Below are positions 8,189 to 15,898 of a stretch of 64,000 bases of DNA, in pieces; positions within the stretch are counted from its first letter, which is position 1, and every line of letters begins with the position of its first letter. Location of the stretch: NCBI RefSeq assembly GCF_021044625.1, contig NZ_CP087999.1:4237001-4301000 (forward strand), given 5' to 3'. This stretch comes from Geomonas sp. RF6. GTDB taxonomy: Bacteria > Desulfobacterota > Desulfuromonadia > Geobacterales > Geobacteraceae. A program made the translations under genes and the position numbers. The notes beneath the pieces were generated by a model that worked only from the letters and a program-made list of their open reading frames with translations, searched no databases and was not told the DNA's origin.

Positions 8189-8851
8189 TTAGCCGAGTCT
8201 GCCGGCGGCCTTGAGTTCCTGGACTTCGTCTACGTAGTTCTTCACCACGCGCTTCGGGGTATCGCTGACCGGGAACTGCGGGAGCGGGTACTTCTTGCCG
8301 GCGATCTTCGCCTGCAGTTCGAGGAGCCCCTGCAGGAGCCCTTCCGGACGCGGCGGGCAACCGGGAACGTAGACGTCGACGGGGATCAGCTGATCGACAC
8401 CTTCCACCACGTTGTAGTTCTCTTCCACCTTGAAGGGGCCGCCGGAAATGGCGCAGTTCCCCATGGCGATGACATACTTCGGGGAGGGCATCTGCTCGTA
8501 CAGGGTGATAACGGCGGGAGCCATCTTCTTGTTCACCGTGCCGGCAACGATCATCAGGTCGCACTGGCGCGGGGAGGGGCGGAACACCTCGAACCCGTAG
8601 CGGGACATGTCGAAGCGCGCCATACCGAGGCACATCATCTCGATCGCGCAGCAGGCGAGACCGAAGGTCATGGGCCAGAGGGAGTTGGCGCGGCAGATAT
8701 CGAGTATCTGTTCGGAGATCGCTGTGCTGATGAGAGGCTTCTGGTCGGACGGAACTTCCGGGTTGTGGTAGAGCTGCCCGCTCGTCTCGCGCTGATGGGC
8801 CAGCTCCGCGTAGGTATGAACCCTTAGTAAGCTTTCTTTTTCTTCGCCCAC
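8189..8851 (-). CDS. nuoB: NADH-quinone oxidoreductase subunit B (cluster N2)
   Basis: NuoB binds [4Fe-4S] cluster N2, the last electron carrier before quinone. The 220-residue product has the four ligands in [10 protein letters not shown] (adjacent Cys pair), GNCAISGG and [10 protein letters not shown]. The start is a GTG at 8851, inside the end of nuoA. It is chosen because AAGGAG lies seven bases upstream and no other start gives a full N-terminus. The resulting 28-bp overlap implies coupled translation. The N-terminus carries an extra ~30 hydrophilic residues compared with short NuoB proteins. Confidence 0.95.
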   Translation of the reverse strand: MGEEKESLLRVHTYAELAHQRETSGQLYHNPEVPSDQKPLISTAISEQILDICRANSLWPMTFGLACCAIEMMCLGMARFDMSRYGFEVFRPSPRQCDLMIVAGTVNKKMAPAVITLYEQMPSPKYVIAMGNCAISGGPFKVEENYNVVEGVDQLIPVDVYVPGCPPRPEGLLQGLLELQAKIAGKKYPLPQFPVSDTPKRVVKNYVDEVQELKAAGRLG

Positions 8852-9216
8852 GAAAATACTCCTTTAACCCAGGCATAGATGATTGCCAGAGAGAGAATGA
8901 CAATGAACAGGACCAGTTCCACGATGCCGCGCATGCCGGAGACTTTGTCATAGGCGGTTGCGACCGGGAAGAGGTACAGGATGTCGACGTCGAACGCGAG
9001 GAAGATCAGGGCATACAGGTAGTATGCAATATTGAACCTGATGTCCCAGGCGTTGCCGTACGGATCCATACCGCACTCATAGGTCTCAAGCGTCTTCTTC
9101 TGTACTGAACGGGGACCGATCAGGTTGGAGATGATGAGAGGAGACGCAGCTGCAATGGCGCCTAGTCCCAAGAAGACAAACACGTACATGTAATCGATCA
9201 GATACTGTTCTGTCAT
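8824..9216 (-). CDS. nuoA: NADH-quinone oxidoreductase subunit A
   Basis: NuoA is a three-helix membrane subunit whose long loop clamps the joint between the membrane and peripheral arms. The 130-residue product contains [22 protein letters not shown], the loop with the conserved Cys reached by the quinone-site loops, and [15 protein letters not shown] with the membrane acidic residues. ATG 9216 has AGGAG nine bases upstream. It is the first gene of the cluster. The leader contains a 33-bp inverted repeat at 9253-9285, and AT-rich promoter-like sequence lies around 9364. Confidence 0.95.
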   Translation of the reverse strand: MTEQYLIDYMYVFVFLGLGAIAAASPLIISNLIGPRSVQKKTLETYECGMDPYGNAWDIRFNIAYYLYALIFLAFDVDILYLFPVATAYDKVSGMRGIVELVLFIVILSLAIIYAWVKGVFSWAKKKKAY

Positions 9217-9252
9217 TACACAAGACTCCTGATGAAACAGCGTTACATTAAA

Positions 9253-9285
9253 TTTCCGTCTACATCACTGTGGTGTAGACGGAAA
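9253..9285. promoter_or_regulatory. Near-perfect 16-bp inverted repeat in the nuoA leader
   Basis: The left arm TTTCCGTCTACATCAC (9253-9268) and right arm GTGGTGTAGACGGAAA (9270-9285) are complementary at 15 of 16 positions; the one mismatch would be a wobble pair in RNA. The centre is a single base. It ends 36 bp before the nuoA ATG and has no T-run, so it does not look like a terminator. It could be an operator for a dimeric regulator or an RNA hairpin in the 5' leader. An AT-rich stretch with a TATAAT-like hexamer on the reverse strand (9364-9369) lies upstream. Confidence 0.6.
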
Positions 9286-9584
9286 CGTAATAGGCCTTCG
9301 ATGCTTGATTATTTTAAAAACAGATGATTGCTGGAGCTGCCTTGGAAGGACGGAGGCATAATTATTATAGTTCTTAAAAAAAGTCAAGCAGAAATCAGAC
9401 TGCAGTTTACACCTTTCGCGTATACGTTTACAAGGAAGAAAGCATACGGGGACTGGTTATCTGCAACAGGGACATCTTATTCGATACGGAAGATGCTGCC
9501 AAGGTTATTCGTCACAAAAACGGCGGAGTTTTGCGGGGTTGCAAACCGGTTGCCCGAGGGGAGGGGTGTGCGCGATTTTTTTGT

Positions 9585-9613
9585 TTGACAAAGAAAGGGG
9601 ATTGAACTATAAA
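9585..9613 (+). promoter_or_regulatory. Sigma-70-type promoter for tRNA-Met
   Basis: TTGACA at 9585-9590 is followed after exactly 17 bases by TATAAA at 9608-9613, a near-consensus housekeeping promoter. Transcription would start near 9620, about 60 bases before the tRNA. The rest of the stretch between nuoA and the tRNA (9286-9584) shows no convincing gene; an 86-codon open frame at 9328-9588 lacks a ribosome site and family features. Confidence 0.7.
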
Positions 9614-9679
9614 CGGAGGCTCTTGAGGCGCAGCGAAGGATGAAGCAGCGAGTCAGGATATATGTAGTATTTAGAGCTC

Positions 9680-9756
9680 GGCGGTGTAGCTCAGTTGGTT
9701 AGAGCACACGGCTCATATCCGTGTTGTCCGGGGTTCAAGTCCCTGCACCGCCACCA
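9680..9756 (+). tRNA. tRNA-Met (anticodon CAT)
   Basis: The 77-base sequence folds as a tRNA. The acceptor stem is GGCGGTG/CACCGCC, the D-arm contains AGCTCAGTTGGTTAGAGC, the anticodon stem ACACGG/CCGTGT encloses loop CTCATAT, and the T-arm contains GGTTCAAGTCC. A73 and an encoded CCA follow. The CAT anticodon leaves elongator Met or lysidine-modified Ile2. The GGC acceptor start and overall similarity favour elongator Met. It lacks the unpaired first base expected of initiator tRNA. Confidence 0.92.
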
Positions 9757-9786
9757 TTACATAGCCGGAAAATACGGTCAAGCAGA

Positions 9787-9815
9787 AAGGCCCTGAGAGA
9801 TCAGGGCCTTTTTGC
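9787..9815 (+). terminator. Rho-independent terminator after tRNA-Met
   Basis: The stem AAGGCCCTGA / TCAGGGCCTT with loop GAGA is followed by a T-run. It lies 30 bp after the tRNA. It also sits just beyond the stop of the convergent membrane-protein gene at 9827, so it may work in both directions. Confidence 0.85.
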
Positions 9816-9826
9816 GTTTGGTGCCG

Positions 9827-11422
9827 TTACAGCAGCGGTGTAATCTCCGCCACGAGCGTCTTCCCGGCGTTGTTGCACATGAAGGCATAATCCTTCCGCT
9901 CCGGAAACGCCAGCGCCATCCTGTTTAGCACTAGTTGTTCCCTGAACTTCACCGATTTGTCGTGGATGCGCAAGTCGTTCCCCAGCACGAATAGGTAGCT
10001 CCTTTCGGCCCTGGCGACTGTCTCTGCTTCATCGATAACCCCCATCTGCGCCTTCTGCAGCACCGTGAGGTCATTTCGGCCAAGACATACCTTCGCCATC
10101 GGTGTCAGAAATCCGTTGGAGCCGGGAAAGCTGATAAGCCCGAGCTGCGCCCCTTCGCCGATCTCATCCCTGTAGGCGCGCAGCCCTTCGAAGGCCACGC
10201 GGGTAATCTTCCCGTTCCATTCCCACACAAAATCCCGTTCACGCGTCACCGAGGCGTCCACGCTTATCACGCCGGCAAGAATGGCCACGACCGCAGTTGT
10301 GGCAACCGTTGGACTGAGTCTCGCGATGACTCCCTCAAGGAAGCGCAGCACACCCGCGGCGAAGATCGCAGCTCCTGCCGAGGCAAGATAGATCCGGTGG
10401 CTGGGGCTCAGGAGGAGGGCGATCGGGTTGCCCTCCTTTTCCAGCAGCCTGAACTCCGTCGTGACAAGTACCGGCACCAGTGCAGCCACAAGGATGCAGT
10501 AGCCTGTCCTTCGCAGCTCGCCCCTCGTCTTCTCATGCTTTGAAATCACCGCCAGCGCCGTAACAACTATGAAAAGAACAGTCGCTGTAGCTGCCAAATC
10601 CAGTGTCGCCAGCGTCCCCTCCGGAATAAGGAGGTCGCAGAAGGCGTAGAGCAGATTGCGGATGTTGAGATGCATCTTCTCCATCGGCATCGATGCCTGG
10701 CTGCTATTGACCTTCAGAAGTAGTACGTACAGGACGTTGACCGTTACGAACGGCACCAGTGCAGCCGCGCGCTCAAGGCCCTTTCTCTCCTGAATGATGA
10801 GCCAGAAGAGGATGGCGGGGAGGACCAGCGGGGTCCCCTTGGAGCCGAGCGCCAATATATAAGATATGAGTGCGAAGAGGAGGTCGCGTTTGGCGTCGCT
10901 GCGGAGGTACTTCAGAAAGAGTATCAACGCCTCCAGCGCGAAGAGGGTGGAGAGAAGATCCACCCGCGACGAAGACCACAGCACCGCGTCGGCGACCGCG
11001 AACGAGCCCGCAAAGAGAGCTCCTGCATAGAGCGCCGACCTGGCGTCGCCGCTCAGCTGCCGCACGAACCTGTACACGAGGCAGGAGTTCGCCGCATGAA
11101 GCGCGATGTCCACGCAGTGGTACCACCTCGCGTCGAGCCCCCCCACGGCGGAATCGAAGAGGAACATGAGATGGACCAGCGGGTCGAAGTACGTTACGTC
11201 TATCCGGAAGATTTGTAGCCAGTCGTTTTTGAAGGTGCGGGCTCTGTCGAGCCAGATGAAGTCGTCCCAGGTAAAGAAGTTGTTCAGCGCAACGTGATAC
11301 ACCGCCAGCGCCACGCACACCGGTACCAGCCACCCGAAACTGGTCACCCACCGTTCCATGGGGTCCGGGTGCGCTGATGCGGCAGCAGGCGGCAAACCTT
11401 TTTTCTCTCCCGTCCTTCCCAT
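9827..11422 (-). CDS. Polytopic membrane protein, GT-C glycosyltransferase-like
   Basis: The 531-residue protein starts MGRTGEKKG at ATG 11422, forming a TAATG junction with the upstream glycosyltransferase. An open frame continues much further upstream, but there it only reads through the GT2 gene in another frame. The N-terminal part has a membrane helix followed by NNFFTWDDFIWLDRA, which resembles the acidic first periplasmic loop of GT-C (PMT/ArnT/TMTC-like) enzymes. About ten further helices follow, with a soluble ~150-residue C-terminal domain. GT-C enzymes move sugars from polyprenyl-phosphate carriers to acceptors outside the membrane. Coupling to a dolichol-phosphate-type GT2 enzyme fits this, but donor and acceptor cannot be named. 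Confidence 0.75.
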   Translation of the reverse strand: MGRTGEKKGLPPAAASAHPDPMERWVTSFGWLVPVCVALAVYHVALNNFFTWDDFIWLDRARTFKNDWLQIFRIDVTYFDPLVHLMFLFDSAVGGLDARWYHCVDIALHAANSCLVYRFVRQLSGDARSALYAGALFAGSFAVADAVLWSSSRVDLLSTLFALEALILFLKYLRSDAKRDLLFALISYILALGSKGTPLVLPAILFWLIIQERKGLERAAALVPFVTVNVLYVLLLKVNSSQASMPMEKMHLNIRNLLYAFCDLLIPEGTLATLDLAATATVLFIVVTALAVISKHEKTRGELRRTGYCILVAALVPVLVTTEFRLLEKEGNPIALLLSPSHRIYLASAGAAIFAAGVLRFLEGVIARLSPTVATTAVVAILAGVISVDASVTRERDFVWEWNGKITRVAFEGLRAYRDEIGEGAQLGLISFPGSNGFLTPMAKVCLGRNDLTVLQKAQMGVIDEAETVARAERSYLFVLGNDLRIHDKSVKFREQLVLNRMALAFPERKDYAFMCNNAGKTLVAEITPLL

Positions 11423-12237
11423 TACTCTGCCTTTCTCGAGCCGATTGCCTCGCACATGGCTGGAGTGCCGGTAAAGGGCGGCTGGGCGGCTGTTGCTGGC
11501 TGCGCAAAGAGAGAAGAAGTACACACCTTCAGCTTGCAAAGCCTGAATGTGAGTGCCGTCTGCAAAACGCCGAGCGCATAGACCACGCTGCGCCGGAAGT
11601 TTATGGAGGAAGCCTCGGCAAAGTATTTGGTGGGGCACGACACTTCGCCGATCCGATATCCGCACCAGATCATCTGCGCAAGGATCTGGTTGTCGAATAC
11701 GAAGTCGTCGGAGTTCGCCTCCAGGGGGAGAGAGTGGAGGACCTCTCGCGAGAAGGCGCGGTACCCCGTGTGGTACTCGGAGAGCTTGTGCCCGAGGAGG
11801 AGGTTCTCGATGAAGGTAAGCAGGCGGTTCGCCACATACTTGTAAGGAGGCATCCCCCCCTTCAGCGCGCCGGTCCCAAGGATTCTCGAGCCAAGGATCG
11901 CATCGAACTCGCCGTAGGCGATCATCGAGCACATCGCTGTGATGAGGCGCGGGGTGTACTGGTAGTCCGGGTGAAGCATCACCACGATGTCGGCGCCAAG
12001 ATCGAGGGCCGCCCTGTAGCAGGTCTTCTGGTTTCCGCCGTACCCTTTGTTGCTGGGGTGAATGATGGTGTGGATGCCGAGCCGCGATGCTACTTCAGCT
12101 GTCTGGTCACTGCTTGCGTCGTCGACAAGAAGAACTTCGTCGACAAACTCGAAAGGGATTTCCCTGTATGTCATCTCCAGCGTCTGTGCCGCGTTGTAAG
12201 CCGGGAGCACCACCACGATCTTTTTAGCGTTGAGCAA
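11422..12237 (-). CDS. Family 2 glycosyltransferase (polyprenyl-phosphate sugar synthase-like)
   Basis: The 271-residue protein has the GT-A fold signature of GT2 enzymes: [16 protein letters not shown] at the start, [13 protein letters not shown] (nucleotide binding), [10 protein letters not shown], and [10 protein letters not shown] in place of DxD. The [14 protein letters not shown] segment matches DPM1/DPG synthase-like proteins. The start is taken as TTG 12237 because GAGGTGAT precedes it and family members begin at this point. An upstream open stretch to 12309 lacks homology-like features. It probably loads a polyprenyl phosphate with a hexose for the GT-C-like membrane protein encoded directly downstream. 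The sugar is unknown. Confidence 0.85.
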   Translation of the reverse strand: MLNAKKIVVVLPAYNAAQTLEMTYREIPFEFVDEVLLVDDASSDQTAEVASRLGIHTIIHPSNKGYGGNQKTCYRAALDLGADIVVMLHPDYQYTPRLITAMCSMIAYGEFDAILGSRILGTGALKGGMPPYKYVANRLLTFIENLLLGHKLSEYHTGYRAFSREVLHSLPLEANSDDFVFDNQILAQMIWCGYRIGEVSCPTKYFAEASSINFRRSVVYALGVLQTALTFRLCKLKVCTSSLFAQPATAAQPPFTGTPAMCEAIGSRKAE

Positions 12238-12456
12238 TTGATCACCTCTTCCCAGTATAGGTAAGGAAGCTCTTTGACGCCCGAAGATGCACGTGCAGTA
12301 TGCTAGCAAACTCTATTGCAATATCAATGGTGATTGCCACTTTTCCTGCCGATCTTTAGCGGGTCAGTGAGTATGATTTCCCCAGTGTCAGTGAGGCTTG
12401 TATAATATTGTCACGTGAAGGAGATGAAGCGGAGGTTGCCTACGAGGAGGGGACGC

Positions 12457-15186
12457 ATGGAACGATCGGAAAGTGCGTGGCATGCCAGAAGCTGCCCCGA
12501 GGTCCTTGGCGAGCTCGGATCGACCGAAGGGGGACTGAGCGACCGTGACGCCGCCGAGCGTGCCGCGAGATACGGCAGGAACACCCTTTCGCGCAGCGAT
12601 CGCACCGGACCGTGGACGATCTTCTGGCGACAGCTCAACAATCCGATCGCCTGGCTTCTTCTGGCATCCGGCACCCTCGCGCTCTTCCTCGGCAGGCAAA
12701 AAGATGCGATCGTCGTCTTCGGAGCGATCGTCATCAACTCCATCATCGGGTTCCTGCAGGAATACCGCGCGGGGAAGGCTATCGAGTCCCTTGCCGCCAT
12801 GGTGCCGGACTCTGCGACCGCTCTTCGAAACGGCAGTCCGGTCGCCATTTCTGCGGAGGACCTCGTTCCGGGGGACGTGGTGACCCTGCAAAGCGGCGAC
12901 AAGGTCCCCGCCGATCTGCGCCTCCTGCGCGTGAAGAATTTCCTCGTGGAGGAGGCCGCTCTCACCGGTGAATCCCTTCCCGTTGCGAAGCGGACCGACG
13001 CAGTCGCGCCTGATGCCCCCCTCGGAGAGCGGGTGGGAATGGCGTACAGCGGGACGATGGTGGTGCAGGGCACCTCCACCGGCGTCGTCGTCGCCACAGG
13101 GGATGCCACCGAGCTTGGGCGCATCAGCGGGCTGCTGAACCAGAGCGCGCAGTTGCAGACTCCCCTGACGAGGCAGCTTGCGAAGGTCACCACCGGCATC
13201 ACCGTCGCCATCATTATCCTCATCGTCGTCCTCCTGGGGTTCGGCATCTGGGTCAAAGATGCGCCCGTAGACGAAGCCCTCATGGTGGCCATTTCCCTTG
13301 CGGTGGCTGCGATCCCGGAGGGGCTACCCGCCGTCATAACGATTTGCCTCGCCATAGGTGTGCGCCGGATGGCCGCGCGCCACGCGGTGGTGCGGCATCT
13401 CCCCGCGGTGGAGACTCTCGGGTCCACCTCGGTGATCTGTTCGGACAAGACGGGAACGCTGACCCGAAACGAGATGACGGTGCAGGTGGCATGGCTGGAG
13501 GGGCAGGAGTACCGTTTTTCCGGCACCGGGTATGCGCCGGCAGGGGAGATGGAGCATGACGGCAGGCGCCTCGTTGAGCTCCCCGAGCCGTTGCGGGAAC
13601 TGATGACGATGGCGGTGCTGTGCAACGATGCGGCAGTGCACGAGGAGGGGGGCGAGTGGGGGATCACCGGGGATCCGACGGAGGGCGCCCTTGTCGTCGC
13701 GGCACGGAAAGGGGGTATCGACGAGCAGGCATTGCGCGCGAGCCACCAGCGCCTGGACGTCATCCCCTTCGAGTCGGACACGAAGTTCATGGCGACGCTG
13801 AACCGGTACCCGGGGGGGAAGCGGGTGCTGGTGAAGGGGGCACCGGAGACCGTGGTGGCGCGCTCGACGCTGGCGGAGGTCGAAAGGTCACTCGTGCAGG
13901 ACGCCATGGAGACGTACGCGCGTCACGGAATGCGGGTGATCGCCTTTGCCCTCACCGGGGATGTCGATGCCGAGGAGCTTTCCCCCGCAATGGTGGAAAG
14001 TGAGCTCGGTTTTGCCGGGCTTCTGTGCATGATCGACCCGCCTCGCACCGAAGCGGTAGACGCCATCAAGGCATGCCGGAGGGCGGGGATCACGGTGAAG
14101 ATGATAACGGGGGATCACCCCGTCACGGCGGAAGCGATAGGGCGCCAGCTCGGCCTCCTGCACGGGGAAGAAAGGGTCGTTCAGGGGCGTGAGCTCGACC
14201 GCCTCTCCGACGATGAGCTTCAGGAGGCGGTGACGGGGAGCAACGTCTTTGCCCGCGTGGCGCCGGAGCACAAGATCCGCCTCGTGCAGGCGCTCCAGTC
14301 GAGAGGGCATGTGGTGGCGATGACCGGCGACGGTGTGAACGACGCTCCGGCATTGAAGAGGGCGGATATTGGCGTCGCCATGGGGATCACCGGCACCGCG
14401 GTGTCGAAAGAGGCGGCGAAGGTCGTCCTCATGGACGACAACTTCGCCTCCATAGCAGCTGCGGTGGAGGAGGGGCGCAGGGTGTACGACAACCTCGTCA
14501 AGTCCCTCGCTTTCGTGCTACCCACGAACCTCGGGCTGGCATGCACCCTCTCCATCGCCATGTTCTTCTTCCCGGCCGTCGATGTCGCCGGGGTGCACGA
14601 GCTCCTGATGGCCATGTCGCCGAGCCAGACCCTGTGGATCAACCTCGTTGCCAGCGTGACGCTGTCGGTGCCTCTCGCCTTCGAGGTCCTGGAGCCGAAC
14701 GCCATGCAGCGCAAGCCCCGCTCCCCGGACGAGCCGATCTTTTCCCGGTTCATCGTGGCACGGATCGTCATGGTGGCGCTCGTTATGGCTGCGACGGCTT
14801 GCCTCCTTTTCCTGTGGGAGTTCTACCGTGTTTTGGGACCGGAGCCGGTGACCCCCGCACGCTATCGCTTCGCCCTCGCGGAGGCGCAAACGATCTGTGT
14901 CACCAGCATCATCTTCACCCAGTCCTTCTATCTCCTCAACTGCCGGTCCCTGCGCGATTCCCTCTTTGCCCAGGGAATCTTCAGCAACCTCACGATCTTC
15001 GTGGGGATCGGCATCCTTCTCCTGCTGCAGGCATGTTTCGTCTATTTGCCGCCGTTGCGGGAGATCTTCGACTTCGCTCCGCTCGACGCCCAGGCCCTGC
15101 TCGACGCACTCATCGCGGGGGCGATCGTGCTGCCGGTGATATCCCTCGAGAAATGGATAAGGAGCCGGCGAGCGCCGAAGGGGTGA
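12457..15186 (+). CDS. P-type cation-transporting ATPase (P2-like)
   Basis: The 909-residue protein has the complete P-type ATPase layout: N-terminal cation ATPase domain, TGES actuator motif (about 170), PEGLP in helix 4 (287-291), phosphorylation site DKTGTLT (Asp330), nucleotide domain, and MTGDGVNDAP hinge, with ten membrane helices. It resembles P2A/P2B calcium-type pumps. In helix 6, however, WINLVASVTL replaces the NLVTDG motif, so the helix-6 Asp used for calcium in SERCA is absent, and the ion is uncertain. ATG 12457 is chosen for its GGAGGGG site six bases upstream; in-frame GTG 12415 and ATG 12424 lie further upstream. The PsiE-like gene follows 53 bp downstream on the same strand. 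Confidence 0.9.
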   Translation: MERSESAWHARSCPEVLGELGSTEGGLSDRDAAERAARYGRNTLSRSDRTGPWTIFWRQLNNPIAWLLLASGTLALFLGRQKDAIVVFGAIVINSIIGFLQEYRAGKAIESLAAMVPDSATALRNGSPVAISAEDLVPGDVVTLQSGDKVPADLRLLRVKNFLVEEAALTGESLPVAKRTDAVAPDAPLGERVGMAYSGTMVVQGTSTGVVVATGDATELGRISGLLNQSAQLQTPLTRQLAKVTTGITVAIIILIVVLLGFGIWVKDAPVDEALMVAISLAVAAIPEGLPAVITICLAIGVRRMAARHAVVRHLPAVETLGSTSVICSDKTGTLTRNEMTVQVAWLEGQEYRFSGTGYAPAGEMEHDGRRLVELPEPLRELMTMAVLCNDAAVHEEGGEWGITGDPTEGALVVAARKGGIDEQALRASHQRLDVIPFESDTKFMATLNRYPGGKRVLVKGAPETVVARSTLAEVERSLVQDAMETYARHGMRVIAFALTGDVDAEELSPAMVESELGFAGLLCMIDPPRTEAVDAIKACRRAGITVKMITGDHPVTAEAIGRQLGLLHGEERVVQGRELDRLSDDELQEAVTGSNVFARVAPEHKIRLVQALQSRGHVVAMTGDGVNDAPALKRADIGVAMGITGTAVSKEAAKVVLMDDNFASIAAAVEEGRRVYDNLVKSLAFVLPTNLGLACTLSIAMFFFPAVDVAGVHELLMAMSPSQTLWINLVASVTLSVPLAFEVLEPNAMQRKPRSPDEPIFSRFIVARIVMVALVMAATACLLFLWEFYRVLGPEPVTPARYRFALAEAQTICVTSIIFTQSFYLLNCRSLRDSLFAQGIFSNLTIFVGIGILLLLQACFVYLPPLREIFDFAPLDAQALLDALIAGAIVLPVISLEKWIRSRRAPKG

Positions 15187-15239
15187 CCTGAGGCGCCTGC
15201 CGCGATGACAAGCGGTTAAGAGGCTCATCGGAGGGTGAA

Positions 15240-15686
15240 ATGGAAAAGGGAGGGAAGGCCCTGCTCGATCACATGAAGCGCCTCGAGTCCGTGATCATCC
15301 TGGTTCTCGTGGCAATGATGGCGCTGGTGCTTCTCTTGGGGACCGTGGAGCTCGGGTGGATCATTTTAGCCGACATCATCTCCGCCCCCGCTTTCCTTTT
15401 GGAGATCGACGAGTTGCTCGACATCTACGGTCTCTTCATGCTCGTCCTGATCGGGATCGAGCTCTTGCAGACGATCATCAAGACGTACGTGGAGGAATCG
15501 ATAAATCATGCCCGCATAGTCGTGGCGGTGGCGATCATCGCCATAGCGAGAAAGGTGATTACGCTGGACGTGAAGGATCTCGGCGGCACGGCCCTGCTGG
15601 GGATTGCCGCCGTTGTCGTTGGGCTGAGTGTCAGCTATTACCTCCTGGGAAAGAGGGAGCATATGGCGGAGAAGGTGAAAGAGTGA
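15240..15686 (+). CDS. PsiE-like small integral membrane protein
   Basis: The 148-residue protein has four predicted membrane helices separated by short loops. The pattern LLDIYGLFMLVLIGIELLQTIIKTYVEE followed by HARIVVAVAIIAIARKVITLD is typical of the phosphate-starvation-inducible PsiE family, whose biochemical role is unknown. ATG 15240 has GGAGGG four to five bases upstream. It lies 53 bp after the P-type ATPase and is probably co-transcribed with it, which suggests a link to ion stress. It is convergent with the small metal-binding gene at 15696, with only 9 bp between their ends and no terminator visible. Confidence 0.8.
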   Translation: MEKGGKALLDHMKRLESVIILVLVAMMALVLLLGTVELGWIILADIISAPAFLLEIDELLDIYGLFMLVLIGIELLQTIIKTYVEESINHARIVVAVAIIAIARKVITLDVKDLGGTALLGIAAVVVGLSVSYYLLGKREHMAEKVKE

Positions 15687-15695
15687 GGGCTTAGG

Positions 15696-15896
15696 TCACT
15701 GCTTCACCAGCTTCATGCCACACACGGAGCAATCCGCACCTGGATCATTGCTGGTGATCCACGGGTGCATTGGACAGGCGTATAATCCTTCCTTTGCCGC
15801 AGGTGAACTCTTCGATCTCTTACCGAAGAAGAACCAGAGCGTCAATGCAATCAATACTATCCCGCCGCCGGTCACTACAATCTGAGACAAGTCCAT
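15696..15896 (-). CDS. Small membrane protein with heavy-metal-binding (YxCPMHP...CGM) domain
   Basis: The 66-residue protein has one N-terminal membrane helix (about residues 5-25) and a short domain with YACPMHPWI and CSVCGMKLV. This is the heavy-metal-binding motif pair found at the N-termini of CopB/CusB-type proteins. It starts 2 bp after the copA stop on the same strand, so it is part of the copA transcript and likely acts with it, perhaps handing Cu(I) to or from the ATPase at the membrane. The same motif occurs in the CusB-like protein encoded at 27848-29230. Confidence 0.85.
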   Translation of the reverse strand: MDLSQIVVTGGGIVLIALTLWFFFGKRSKSSPAAKEGLYACPMHPWITSNDPGADCSVCGMKLVKQ

Positions 15897-15898
15897 AG

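Noticed and set aside
9328-9588. 86-codon forward frame before tRNA-Met
   Set aside because: It lacks a ribosome site and recognisable features, and runs into the tRNA promoter.
9680-9756. tRNA-Ile2 (CAT) or initiator tRNA
   Set aside because: The acceptor and arms resemble elongator Met. The initiator is excluded by the paired first base. Ile2 cannot be fully ruled out without lysidine-identity analysis.
12401-12406. TATAAT before the P-type ATPase gene as a promoter
   Set aside because: The -10 match is perfect, but no acceptable -35 hexamer is found 16-18 bases upstream, so it is not listed as a feature.
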